Assembly: GCA_020056645.1 (NCBI GenBank)
Contig: JAGVHJ010000523.1
Span: forward strand, 1 to 12,959
Length of the DNA stretch: 12,959 bases
Direction: 5' to 3'
Source: Desulfobacterales bacterium
GTDB lineage: Bacteria; Desulfobacterota; Desulfobacteria; Desulfobacterales; JAHIVH01
Shown here: positions 6,246 to 12,959 of the stretch, in pieces
Layout: each line of letters opens with the position of its first letter
Position numbering within the stretch: position 1 is the stretch's first letter
Program-made: the position numbers and the translations under genes
Notes under the pieces: generated by a model
Database searches by the model: none
What the model was told of the DNA's origin: nothing
The model's input: the letters and a program-made list of their open reading frames with translations, nothing else

Positions 6246-8213
6246 ATGAAATTATTATTTTCTTCATGGAATGATGAAATTGTCGATAATAGGGGCCTCG
6301 AACCTGAAAAATGGAAGGATGCTCCTTCAATCACACTGCCGTTGGAATTTGATAAGGAGAATCGTATCAGCGCCTTCATGGGGTGGGCAGGTATTGTCTT
6401 GACAAATAGCGCTACTGAAATAGTGGAGATGTGCTCACGCTATATGCAGGAAGTACAAAAGGAGTCCTGCGGGAAGTGTTTTCCTTGCCGGATTGGAACG
6501 ACGGTTATGTCCACCATCCTAAAAAAAATTGCTGCTGGGAGTGGAGTAAAAGGTGATATCGCGCAGTTGAAGATGTTGGGGCAATATATCTCGGATACAT
6601 CTAAATGTTATATTGGCAAAACAGGCCCCATTCCGATATTGCATGCAATCAACTATTTCAAGGACGAGTTCGATAAATCGATTGACAACAAAAAACCGGT
6701 AAAATCGACCTTTCAGTATGCTTCAAAATGGACAGCTCCCTGCTACTCGGCTTGTCCGGCGGGTATGAACATTCCAACGTATGTTGAGCTCATTTCAGAA
6801 AACCGGCCTCTCGAATCCCTGAAAACCATCCGGGAAGCAAGTCCCATGGCGGCTTCATTGGGTCGAGCGTGTTTTCACCCGTGTGAAAAGAATTGCCGCA
6901 GAGCCCATGTTGACGAAGCGATTTCCATTTGTAAATTGAAACGGTTCGCCTGGGATTATGAAGATTTGCGTTCCATCAAGAAGCCTGAGAATGTCAACCG
7001 GCTTTCGAAAGAAGAGAAGGTGGCGGTTGTAGGCGCTGGTCCGGCGGGTTTATCAGCCGCCTATTATCTTGCGCTTAAAGGCTACCGTGTGACCGTTTTT
7101 GATTCCTTGCCTGTGCCGGGGGGAATGGTAGGCGTCGGCATCCCTCAATACAGAGTCCCAAAAGAGGTTCTTCAAAGAGAAGCTAATTTTATTGAGAAAA
7201 TGGGTGTTGAAATAAAGTACGGCGCAACAGTTGGTAAAGATGTGACCATTCCTCAGCTGGAGAGTGAGGGCTTCAAGGCCGTGCTGATTTCCACGGGCGC
7301 CCATCTCTCAAAAAAAATAGGCGTCGATGGAGAAGATCAGGAACTAAACGGATTCCTGAAGGGGATTGATTATTTGAAGGATTGCGTTGTCACAAATTGC
7401 TTGGATGTTAAAGATAAACGAGTCATTGTTGTTGGAGGCGGCAACGTTGCAATGGATTGCTGTAGAACGCCCATCCGAAGAGGGGCGAAAGAGGTGACGG
7501 TCGTATATCGAAGAACGAAAAAAGAGTTGCCCGCCGACCCACACGAAGTACATGATTCTGAAATTGAAGGTGTGAAATATATATTTTTAACCGCTCCCAA
7601 AAAAATCGTATCCAGTAACGGGCAGGTGACTGGACTGGAGTGTCTGAAGATGGAATTGGGAGAACCCGACTCAAGTGGTAGAAGAAGACCAGTCCCGGTA
7701 GAAGGCTCCGAGTTTATAGTTCCGGCGGATATTATCATTCAAGCTATTGGTCAGGACTGCGATCTTTCGGTTTTGAACGGAGTGAATGGTGTTGAAATCA
7801 CCCGATGGAATACGATATCCGCTGACTCCCAAACCTTTCAGACAAGCGTTCCAAATATATTCACCGCAGGAGATGTCTTTAATGGTCCCCTTACGATTGT
7901 CGATGCGTGTGGAAATGCAAGAAGGGCTGCTGAAAGTATCCATCAGTATCTGAGTGAGGGTGTTGTTTCTGTTTCAACGGATGAAAAAATGGATAGGGTG
8001 CTAAAGAAATTAGGTGTAAACGGCAAGGATGAAATACCGGAGTATAAGGAAACGCGCAATAGAGTTTCCATGCCGGTTATTCCAATTGCTGAAAGAGTTT
8101 CAAGCTTTGCGGAAGTCGAAACCGGTTTCACCCTGAAACAGGCGATTGAAGAGGCCTCGAGATGTATGAGATGCTATCAAATGGGAATGGTTGCGTTTGA
8201 AAAAAACGTTTAA
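6246..8213 (+). CDS. NuoF C-terminal Fe-S domain fused to a GltD-like FAD/NAD(P)H oxidoreductase (SfrB-like)
   Basis: A 655-residue two-part protein. Residues 1 to about 145 correspond to the end of the SLBB domain and the whole C-terminal Fe-S domain of NuoF: ESCGKCFPCR (73-82; Cys75, Cys78, Cys81) and SKCYIGKTGPIP (119-130; Cys121) are the four N3-cluster ligands. The FMN- and NADH-binding part of NuoF is absent. From about 160 the protein is GltD-like: APCYSACP (165-171) and GRACFHPCEKNC (206-217) for Fe-S binding, VVGAGPAGLSAAYYLALKG (261-279) for FAD, VVGGGNVAMD (395-404) with YRRT (421-424) for NAD(P)H, where the Arg pair suggests NADPH, and AGDVFNGPLTIVDA (541-554). A CMRC pair (640-643) closes it. 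The layout and size agree with SfrB, the beta subunit of the Geobacter NADPH dehydrogenase SfrAB. An in-frame TAG at 6210 and no start codon between exclude a longer N-terminus. GGGTAG lies 5 bases before the ATG. Likely a NAD(P)H-linked electron-transfer subunit, possibly feeding the complex I encoded 199 bases downstream. Confidence 0.88.
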   Translation: MKLLFSSWNDEIVDNRGLEPEKWKDAPSITLPLEFDKENRISAFMGWAGIVLTNSATEIVEMCSRYMQEVQKESCGKCFPCRIGTTVMSTILKKIAAGSGVKGDIAQLKMLGQYISDTSKCYIGKTGPIPILHAINYFKDEFDKSIDNKKPVKSTFQYASKWTAPCYSACPAGMNIPTYVELISENRPLESLKTIREASPMAASLGRACFHPCEKNCRRAHVDEAISICKLKRFAWDYEDLRSIKKPENVNRLSKEEKVAVVGAGPAGLSAAYYLALKGYRVTVFDSLPVPGGMVGVGIPQYRVPKEVLQREANFIEKMGVEIKYGATVGKDVTIPQLESEGFKAVLISTGAHLSKKIGVDGEDQELNGFLKGIDYLKDCVVTNCLDVKDKRVIVVGGGNVAMDCCRTPIRRGAKEVTVVYRRTKKELPADPHEVHDSEIEGVKYIFLTAPKKIVSSNGQVTGLECLKMELGEPDSSGRRRPVPVEGSEFIVPADIIIQAIGQDCDLSVLNGVNGVEITRWNTISADSQTFQTSVPNIFTAGDVFNGPLTIVDACGNARRAAESIHQYLSEGVVSVSTDEKMDRVLKKLGVNGKDEIPEYKETRNRVSMPVIPIAERVSSFAEVETGFTLKQAIEEASRCMRCYQMGMVAFEKNV

Positions 8214-8412
8214 TTGATCTCGAGAGCGACAGGGGTGATACATTGAAACTTGAACATCGAGTGAAAGAAACACAATTCGGCTTTTAATCACTTTACTCCC
8301 TTTTGGGGTGTTAGTAGATAGGTAAGATAGTAAAAAAATATTGACAAAATATAGAATTAGTGAAAGAAGAATCCTTTGGTAATGATCAATAAAATCCAGG
8401 AAGAGTTAAGCA
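8214..8412 (+). other. AT-rich gap before nuoA, no gene seen
   Basis: This 199-base stretch separates the fusion gene from nuoA. It has no credible small gene, no tRNA and no strong hairpin followed by a T-run. A TTGACA at 8341-8346 is present, but the sequence 16-18 bases beyond lacks a -10 hexamer; TATAGA at 8350-8355 has no -35 at the right distance. The gap is long compared with the 2 to 30 bases between the nuo genes, so nuoA may have its own promoter here, or the fusion gene may be read through into nuo. The sequence alone does not decide. Confidence 0.5.
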
Positions 8413-8766
8413 ATGAGTGAATATATCCCTGTATTAATAATGATTCTATTAGCAGCAACAACATCGATTGCAATACTTCTTATTGCTACTTTCATTGGGC
8501 CGAAAAAAAGTTTTCCAGAGAAGATGCAGCCCTTTGAATGCGGAGAAACACCAATTGTATCGCCTAAACTAAGGTTCTCGGTTAAATTTTATTTGATCGC
8601 ATTGTTTTTTGTAATCTTTGATATTGAAGCGGTATTCCTATATCCATGGGCGGTAATCTTTAAAGAATTGGGGATGTTTGGATTTGTAGAGATGATGCTA
8701 TTTATCGGAGTACTCGCAGTTGGATTGATATATGTGTGGAAAAGGGGGGCGTTGGAATGGGAATAA
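8413..8766 (+). CDS. nuoA: NADH-quinone oxidoreductase subunit A
   Basis: A 117-residue membrane subunit of complex I with three predicted helices at about 5-28, 57-80 and 89-109. The long loop holds FECGETP (41-47, Cys43), the conserved loop seen near the quinone site in known structures. RFSVKFYLIALFFVIFDIEAVFLYPWA (54-80, split here by its key residues Arg54, Phe55, Lys58, Phe59, Asp70, Glu72 and Pro78) is the family signature. AGGAAG at 8398-8403 is about 9 bases before the ATG. It is the first gene of a tightly packed nuo operon and overlaps nuoB by 10 bases. Confidence 0.97.
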   Translation: MSEYIPVLIMILLAATTSIAILLIATFIGPKKSFPEKMQPFECGETPIVSPKLRFSVKFYLIALFFVIFDIEAVFLYPWAVIFKELGMFGFVEMMLFIGVLAVGLIYVWKRGALEWE

Positions 8767-9326
8767 TAGATAAAATTCAAACCATTACCCGACAAGCGAT
8801 TCATGAGCCAAAAGAAGAAGATCCCTCAAAGCTATTGGGTGATAGCATCATCCTTACGCAACTGGAATCTGTGGTGGACTGGGCCAGAAAATATTCGCTG
8901 TTTCTTTATCCATTCGCCACAGCGTGTTGTGCGATGGAGTTCATGTCGCTAGGCGGTCCTAAATACGACCTGGACCGTTTCGGAGCGGCCTTACCCCGAT
9001 TTACTCCAAGGCAGGCTGACCTTTTACTAGTTGTGGGAACGATCAGTCATAAGCAGGCGCCGATTCTTGTGAAAATATACAATCAAATGACTGAACCTAA
9101 GTGGGTTATGGCATTTGGAATTTGCGCGGTTTCCGGAGGATTTTACGATAATTACGCGACGGTCCAGGGAATTGACACCCTCATTCCTGTAGATGTTTAT
9201 ATTCCAGGCTGTCCTCCCAGACCTGAAATGGTTATTGATGGTCTCATTAAACTTCAGGAGAAGATAGCGAAAGAGAAGTGGACCGATTGGCCAAAAGGCG
9301 CCGCTCCTGTTGTAGCCAAGAGTTAA
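8757..9326 (+). CDS. nuoB: NADH-quinone oxidoreductase subunit B (N2 cluster)
   Basis: A 189-residue peripheral-arm subunit carrying the terminal [4Fe-4S] cluster N2, which passes electrons to quinone. All four expected ligands are present: the tandem Cys57-Cys58 (ATACCAMEFM), Cys123 (FGICAVSGG) and Cys152 (VYIPGCPPRPE). DRFGAALPRFTPRQADLLLV (73-92) is the conserved stretch between them. The ATG at 8757 is chosen because AGGGGGG at 8743-8749 lies 7 bases upstream; a GTG at 8736 in the same frame would add seven residues ahead of the conserved region and place the start before this site. The 10-base overlap with nuoA indicates translational coupling. Confidence 0.97.
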   Translation: MGIIDKIQTITRQAIHEPKEEDPSKLLGDSIILTQLESVVDWARKYSLFLYPFATACCAMEFMSLGGPKYDLDRFGAALPRFTPRQADLLLVVGTISHKQAPILVKIYNQMTEPKWVMAFGICAVSGGFYDNYATVQGIDTLIPVDVYIPGCPPRPEMVIDGLIKLQEKIAKEKWTDWPKGAAPVVAKS

Positions 9327-9356
9327 TATACCATAAAAAAAGAAGGTGTCTTTTTT

Positions 9357-9839
9357 ATGAAAAAGAGTAATACGCTAAAACGATTGACGGAAAAATTTCC
9401 CAACTCCATCATTGAGACTCATTCATTCCGATCCGATGATACGGCGGTAGTAAAAAAGAATGATATCATGGAAATATTTACGTTTCTTAGAGATGACCCT
9501 GATCTCCTCTATAATTTCATGATGGATCTGACTGCTGTGGATTACATGGGTGATGAGTCTAGATTTGAAGTCGTTTACCATCTATATTCACTGAAGTTTA
9601 ATACCAGGATTCGAATAAAGGCAAAAGTCGCTGAATCTGAATGCTCTATCGATTCCATCACATCACTATGGGCGAGCGCCAACTGGTTTGAAAGGGAAGT
9701 TTACGACTTATATGGCATCCATTTCAATGGACACCCTGATTTACGAAGAATTCTGATGTATGAGGATTTTAAGGGACACCCCTTAAGAAAAGATTATCCT
9801 ATACGGAAAAGGCAGCCTTTGATCGGGCCAATAAATTAA
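9357..9839 (+). CDS. nuoC: NADH-quinone oxidoreductase subunit C
   Basis: A 160-residue hydrophilic subunit of the complex I Q-module (30-kDa subunit family), stand-alone and not fused to NuoD as it is in E. coli. The signature near the C-terminus is FEREVYDLYGIHFNGHPDLR (111-130) followed by RILMYEDFKGHPLRKDYP (131-148). An N-terminal alpha/beta domain covers the rest. AGAAGGTG at 9341-9348 stands 8 bases before the ATG and is the strongest ribosome binding site in the operon. The protein is short for the family, as is common in anaerobes. Confidence 0.96.
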   Translation: MKKSNTLKRLTEKFPNSIIETHSFRSDDTAVVKKNDIMEIFTFLRDDPDLLYNFMMDLTAVDYMGDESRFEVVYHLYSLKFNTRIRIKAKVAESECSIDSITSLWASANWFEREVYDLYGIHFNGHPDLRRILMYEDFKGHPLRKDYPIRKRQPLIGPIN

Positions 9840-9863
9840 TCATTAAAATTGAATATTTTTCCT

Positions 9864-11054
9864 ATGTCTGAGACAACAAAAGACCTCTATACCGAAAATA
9901 TGATAATCAATATGGGTCCCTCCCATCCGGTGACCCATGGTACGGTTAAATTTCTCGTTACCCTTGATGGAGAAAAGATAGTCGACATGAAAGTTGATAT
10001 CGGATATCTTCACCGCGGTTTCGAAAAAATGTGTGAAAACAGCACCTGGGAACAGGTAATGCCTTTCACTGACCGGCTAAATTACGTCTCTCCCTTGATC
10101 AATAACGTGGGATATGCCTTGGCTGTTGAGAAGCTGATTGGCATAGATGTTCCGGAACGGTGTAAATATATCCGGGTCATCGCCTGCGAACTTTCGCGTA
10201 TCGCCGATCATCTTACTAATATTGCGGCAAGCGCTATGGAAATGGGGGCGATGACCGCCTTTCTCTATTTTGTAGAAGCAAGGGAATTTATCTGGGACCT
10301 TATTGAAAGTTTTTGTGGTGCGCGAGTTACTACCAACTATGTTAGAATCGGCGGACTTAAAAACGACCTTCCAGACGGTTTTAAGGAAAAAACGTTACAC
10401 GCCCTTGCTGAGGTTCGTAAATTTTGGGACGATGTTAACAAGCTTCTGACGAAAAACAGAATTTTTATAGACCGCGTCAGAAATACCGGCACAATGCCTC
10501 CTGAAGAGGCGATATCCTATGGTTTCACCGGCCCTTGTTTAAGGGCAAGTGGAGTTCCATACGACGTAAGAAAAGCACATCCCTATCTTATATATGATCA
10601 ATTAAACTTTGATATTCCAGTTGGAGAACAGGGCGATAATTTTGATCGATATTTGGTGCGTATGGAAGAAATTATTCAGAGCACGAGAATTGTAGAACAG
10701 GCGCTGGAACAGATTCCAAAGGGACCCATAAACATTTGCTCGCCTGAATATAGATGGCAGCCAAAAGAGGCTGTTTACGATAAAATAGAGTCTCTCATAT
10801 TCCATTTCAAAACGGTTGTCGAAGGAATCAAGCCACCTAATGGTGAAATATATTTTCCAATAGAAGCGGCTAATGGAGAGTTGGGATTTTATTTGGTCAG
10901 CAATGGTGGCGGTAAACCATATAAGTGCAGAGTAAGACCTCCTTGTTTTCCCCTGACCGCAGCAATGCCTCGGATGGTGAAAGGCGGATTTATTGCTGAC
11001 ATTATACCAACATTTGACCTAATCAACATGATAGGCGGAGAATGCGATAGGTAA
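9864..11054 (+). CDS. nuoD: NADH-quinone oxidoreductase subunit D (49-kDa, quinone site)
   Basis: A 396-residue subunit related to the large subunit of NiFe hydrogenases; with NuoB it forms the quinone-reducing site. GPSHPVTHG (18-26) contains His25 and DRLNYVSP (70-77) contains Tyr74; both match, with the same offset of 13, the quinone-binding His38 and Tyr87 of Thermus Nqo4. GYLHRGFEK (47-55) and the closing GECDR are also conserved. The hydrogenase nickel-binding cysteines are absent, as expected for complex I. The ATG at 9864 is preferred; a TTG at 9849 would add five residues. Neither has a visible Shine-Dalgarno sequence. nuoH starts 2 bases after the stop, so no nuoE, nuoF or nuoG stands between. 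Confidence 0.97.
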   Translation: MSETTKDLYTENMIINMGPSHPVTHGTVKFLVTLDGEKIVDMKVDIGYLHRGFEKMCENSTWEQVMPFTDRLNYVSPLINNVGYALAVEKLIGIDVPERCKYIRVIACELSRIADHLTNIAASAMEMGAMTAFLYFVEAREFIWDLIESFCGARVTTNYVRIGGLKNDLPDGFKEKTLHALAEVRKFWDDVNKLLTKNRIFIDRVRNTGTMPPEEAISYGFTGPCLRASGVPYDVRKAHPYLIYDQLNFDIPVGEQGDNFDRYLVRMEEIIQSTRIVEQALEQIPKGPINICSPEYRWQPKEAVYDKIESLIFHFKTVVEGIKPPNGEIYFPIEAANGELGFYLVSNGGGKPYKCRVRPPCFPLTAAMPRMVKGGFIADIIPTFDLINMIGGECDR

Positions 11055-11056
11055 AT

Positions 11057-12127
11057 ATGATAGCAGATCTGATAGAAACAATTGCCAAGATACTATTTGT
11101 TTTTGGTATCAACATGGGATTCTTTTCCCCCATCCTAGGGTGGGTTGAAAGAAAGCAAAGTGCTGTTATGCAGGACAGAGTTGGCGCCAACCGTGCTGAC
11201 ATAATGGGATACAAAGCCATAGGTCTATTCCATCCAATTGCAGATGCGATTAAAGTTATGGTGAAAGAAGATTTCATCCCAGATGGTGCTAATAAGATTT
11301 TTCACACGCTGGCGCCCTTCATTAGTTTGACATGCTCCATTGTAACCTTCGCGGTGGTGCCTTTTGGCGGCCAGTATGAAATATTTGGTCATAAGGTCAA
11401 TCTTGTAATAGCCAACCTTGACGTTGGAATTTTGTTTGTATTCGCCTTCGCCTCACTTGCCCCTTATGGTGCGGTACTTGCCGGATGGTCTTCAAACAAC
11501 AATTGGTCCTTTCTAGGTGGCATGAGAGCATCGGCGCAAATGTTATCCTATGAGGTTGCCATGGGATTTACCATAATCGGTGTGATTATGGTGTTCGGCT
11601 CTCTCAGGTTAACCGATATTGGGATGATGCAAGAAGATTTCTTCAGATGGGGCATTTTTCTACAACCAGTTGGGTTCATTCTTTTTCTGACATGCGCCAT
11701 CGCTGAAAATAAAAGAATACCCTTTGATATGCCGGAGGCCGAGTCCGAGCTTGTTGCTGGATATTTCACTGAATACAGTGGAATGAAATTTGTAATGTTC
11801 TGGATGGGTGAATTTCTTGAGATAGTAACAATCAGCGCCATCGTCACCACGCTCTTCTTCGGAGCTTGGCATCTACCATTTATTACCGACGCCGATCTGG
11901 TGAATTTTTTCAGCTTTGCAGGGCAGACCGGATCGAATTTCCTTGCCATACTTGTTAATGTTGCAACTTTTCTAATGAAAGTCATTTTCTTCATCTGGCT
12001 CCAGATGACCATTCGGTGGACCCTCCCACGATTCAGGTACGATCAGGTCATGAAGCTTGGATGGAAAATGATTCTACCCATTTCACTAATTAACATTTTT
12101 ATCACCGCTGTTATTATACTGGTTTAA
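11057..12127 (+). CDS. nuoH: NADH-quinone oxidoreductase subunit H (membrane anchor of the Q-site)
   Basis: A 356-residue, mostly hydrophobic protein with about eight membrane helices that links the peripheral and membrane arms. Conserved cytoplasmic loops are intact: WVERKQSAVMQDRVGANRA (29-47), GGMRASAQMLSYE (154-166), PFDMPEAESELVAGYFTEYS (222-241) and RFRYDQVMKLGWK (325-337). The acidic residues Asp224, Glu227, Glu229 and Glu231 belong to the proton channel leading from the quinone chamber. The usual GPNR of the first loop reads GANR here. The gene begins 2 bases after nuoD, with an AGG at 11049-11051 inside the last codons of nuoD acting as a weak ribosome binding site. Confidence 0.97.
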   Translation: MIADLIETIAKILFVFGINMGFFSPILGWVERKQSAVMQDRVGANRADIMGYKAIGLFHPIADAIKVMVKEDFIPDGANKIFHTLAPFISLTCSIVTFAVVPFGGQYEIFGHKVNLVIANLDVGILFVFAFASLAPYGAVLAGWSSNNNWSFLGGMRASAQMLSYEVAMGFTIIGVIMVFGSLRLTDIGMMQEDFFRWGIFLQPVGFILFLTCAIAENKRIPFDMPEAESELVAGYFTEYSGMKFVMFWMGEFLEIVTISAIVTTLFFGAWHLPFITDADLVNFFSFAGQTGSNFLAILVNVATFLMKVIFFIWLQMTIRWTLPRFRYDQVMKLGWKMILPISLINIFITAVIILV

Positions 12128-12132
12128 ATAAA

Positions 12133-12753
12133 ATGAGAGAATCAAATAACACAGGAAATGATTATACGGGAATATCTCCAATGCTGAACGGGACTCTTAC
12201 CCCTAAAAAGGTCAGGCCAAATATTGATCTTTCTTTATGGGAAAAGCTTTACATTTTTGAAGTCGTTAGAGGTCTTTATATTACAAGTCGGCATTTTGTG
12301 ATTCATCTATTTGGCTTTATTTTTCCACCGGCTGGCAAAAAAAGAAGCATACCCACAGTTTATTATCCTGAAGAGAAAGTAACTTTGCCAGAAGCATATC
12401 GTGGTAGACCTCTCCTTGTGATGAAGGAAGATAAAACAGAAAAATGCGTGGCTTGTGGTTTATGTGAAAAAATATGTCCAGGTAAGGCTATCGCAATATC
12501 CCCAAGGGAAAAAGAGAATGGCGATCGATTTCCCTTTAAATTTGTCATTGACATGTCTCGATGCATATTCTGCGGTTTTTGTGAAGAGGTCTGTCCTAAA
12601 GAAGCTATCGTAATGAGTAAAGAGTATGAATCTCTTGCTACTTATAACAGAGAAAATATGATCTATAACAAAGAAATGCTTCTAAGGCCGGAAAAGGAAT
12701 TAAAAGCACGAATAGACTATGTAAGAAGGATATACTCCAAATGCAATCAATGA
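12133..12753 (+). CDS. nuoI: NADH-quinone oxidoreductase subunit I (two [4Fe-4S] clusters)
   Basis: A 206-residue ferredoxin-like subunit that carries clusters N6a and N6b and passes electrons towards NuoB. Two full Cx2Cx2Cx3CP motifs are present: CVACGLCEKICP (Cys105, 108, 111, 115) and CIFCGFCEEVCP (Cys144, 147, 150, 154). The N-terminal 30 or so residues (polar, with NIDLSLWEKLYIFEVVRGLY after them) are longer than in short NuoI forms; a second ATG at 12181 would remove 16 of them. No clear ribosome binding site marks either start. It follows nuoH by 5 bases and overlaps nuoJ by 13 bases. Confidence 0.97.
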   Translation: MRESNNTGNDYTGISPMLNGTLTPKKVRPNIDLSLWEKLYIFEVVRGLYITSRHFVIHLFGFIFPPAGKKRSIPTVYYPEEKVTLPEAYRGRPLLVMKEDKTEKCVACGLCEKICPGKAIAISPREKENGDRFPFKFVIDMSRCIFCGFCEEVCPKEAIVMSKEYESLATYNRENMIYNKEMLLRPEKELKARIDYVRRIYSKCNQ

Positions 12754-12959
12754 TGTTTTTTATATTCTCTTTTGGAGCCGTGGTATCTGCGTTGATGATG
12801 GTGACCAACAAAAAACCAGTATCAGCGGCTATGAATCTCATTGTCACCATGTTTTGCCTTGCGGGCATCTATGTGCTGCTGGATGCTCATTTAATTGCGG
12901 CCCTCCAGGTTATTGTATACGCAGGGGCTATCATGGTTTTATTCCTTTTTGTTATTATG
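12741..12959 (+). CDS. nuoJ: NADH-quinone oxidoreductase subunit J, N-terminal part (cut by window end)
   Basis: The first 73 codons of a membrane subunit of complex I, open to the end of the window. Three hydrophobic segments are visible (about 2-20, 29-47 and 51-73). The last reads ALQVIVYAGAIMVLFLFVIM in its core, the signature third helix of NuoJ whose bend moves during turnover. The ATG at 12741 is favoured because AGAAGGA ends 10 bases before it; in-frame ATGs at 12750 (overlapping the nuoI stop as ATGA) and 12753 are alternatives. The gene order I-J implies that K, L, M and N follow. Confidence 0.93.
   Translation, partial: MQSMMFFIFSFGAVVSALMMVTNKKPVSAAMNLIVTMFCLAGIYVLLDAHLIAALQVIVYAGAIMVLFLFVIM

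Noticed and set aside
8284..8312. CCCTTTTGGGG-type hairpin as a terminator after the fusion gene
   Set aside because: The stem is only three to four pairs including a G-T pair and is not followed by a T-run.
8341..8355. TTGACA followed by TATAGA as a nuoA promoter
   Set aside because: The two hexamers are only 3 bases apart and neither has a partner at 16-18 bases.

Overview
The window looks like chromosomal DNA of an anaerobic, low-potential-metabolism bacterium, most likely of the former Deltaproteobacteria (Desulfobacterota: sulfate reducer or syntroph type). This is inferred from the gene content: a formate-dehydrogenase-like molybdoenzyme, a double-cubane (YjiM-type) reductase with its activator, a sigma-54-type glnA promoter, a B12-binding radical SAM enzyme and a complex I operon without nuoEFG. 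There is no rRNA, tRNA, mobile element or CRISPR array to fix the taxonomy.

Layout. (1) Positions 2-2087, + strand: the last 48 codons of a molybdopterin oxidoreductase, overlapping by 4 bases an ATP-dependent activator (YjiL/HgdC type), followed by a double-cubane cluster protein (YjiM/DCCP type). An 11-bp hairpin lies between this operon and the convergent glnA. (2) 2198-3610, - strand: type I glutamine synthetase with an adenylylation tyrosine, preceded by a well-spaced -24/-12 (sigma-54) promoter. (3) 3874-4428, - strand: an exported protein of unknown function. (4) 4715-6070, + strand, divergent from (3): a B12-binding radical SAM protein, with a leader rich in inverted repeats. (5) 6246-8213, + strand: a fusion of the C-terminal Fe-S part of NuoF to a GltD/SfrB-like FAD-NAD(P)H module. 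(6) 8413-12959, + strand: nuoA-B-C-D-H-I-J (J cut by the window end), tightly packed, with no nuoE, nuoF or nuoG between D and H.

How the parts may work together. The first operon can be read as an electron-activation unit: the activator uses ATP to inject very-low-potential electrons into the double-cubane protein, and it is apparently co-translated with a formate-dehydrogenase-like enzyme. The second half encodes a complex I that lacks the standard NADH input genes at their usual place. The fusion protein directly upstream keeps the N3-type cluster ligands of NuoF but has lost its FMN/NADH domain and gained a GltD-like pyridine nucleotide module, so it is a candidate alternative electron-input subunit or a separate NAD(P)H oxidoreductase. 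The DNA from about 6.1 kb on is visibly more AT-rich than the first 6 kb. The two most interesting signals are the molybdoenzyme/double-cubane operon and the fusion gene next to an EFG-less complex I.
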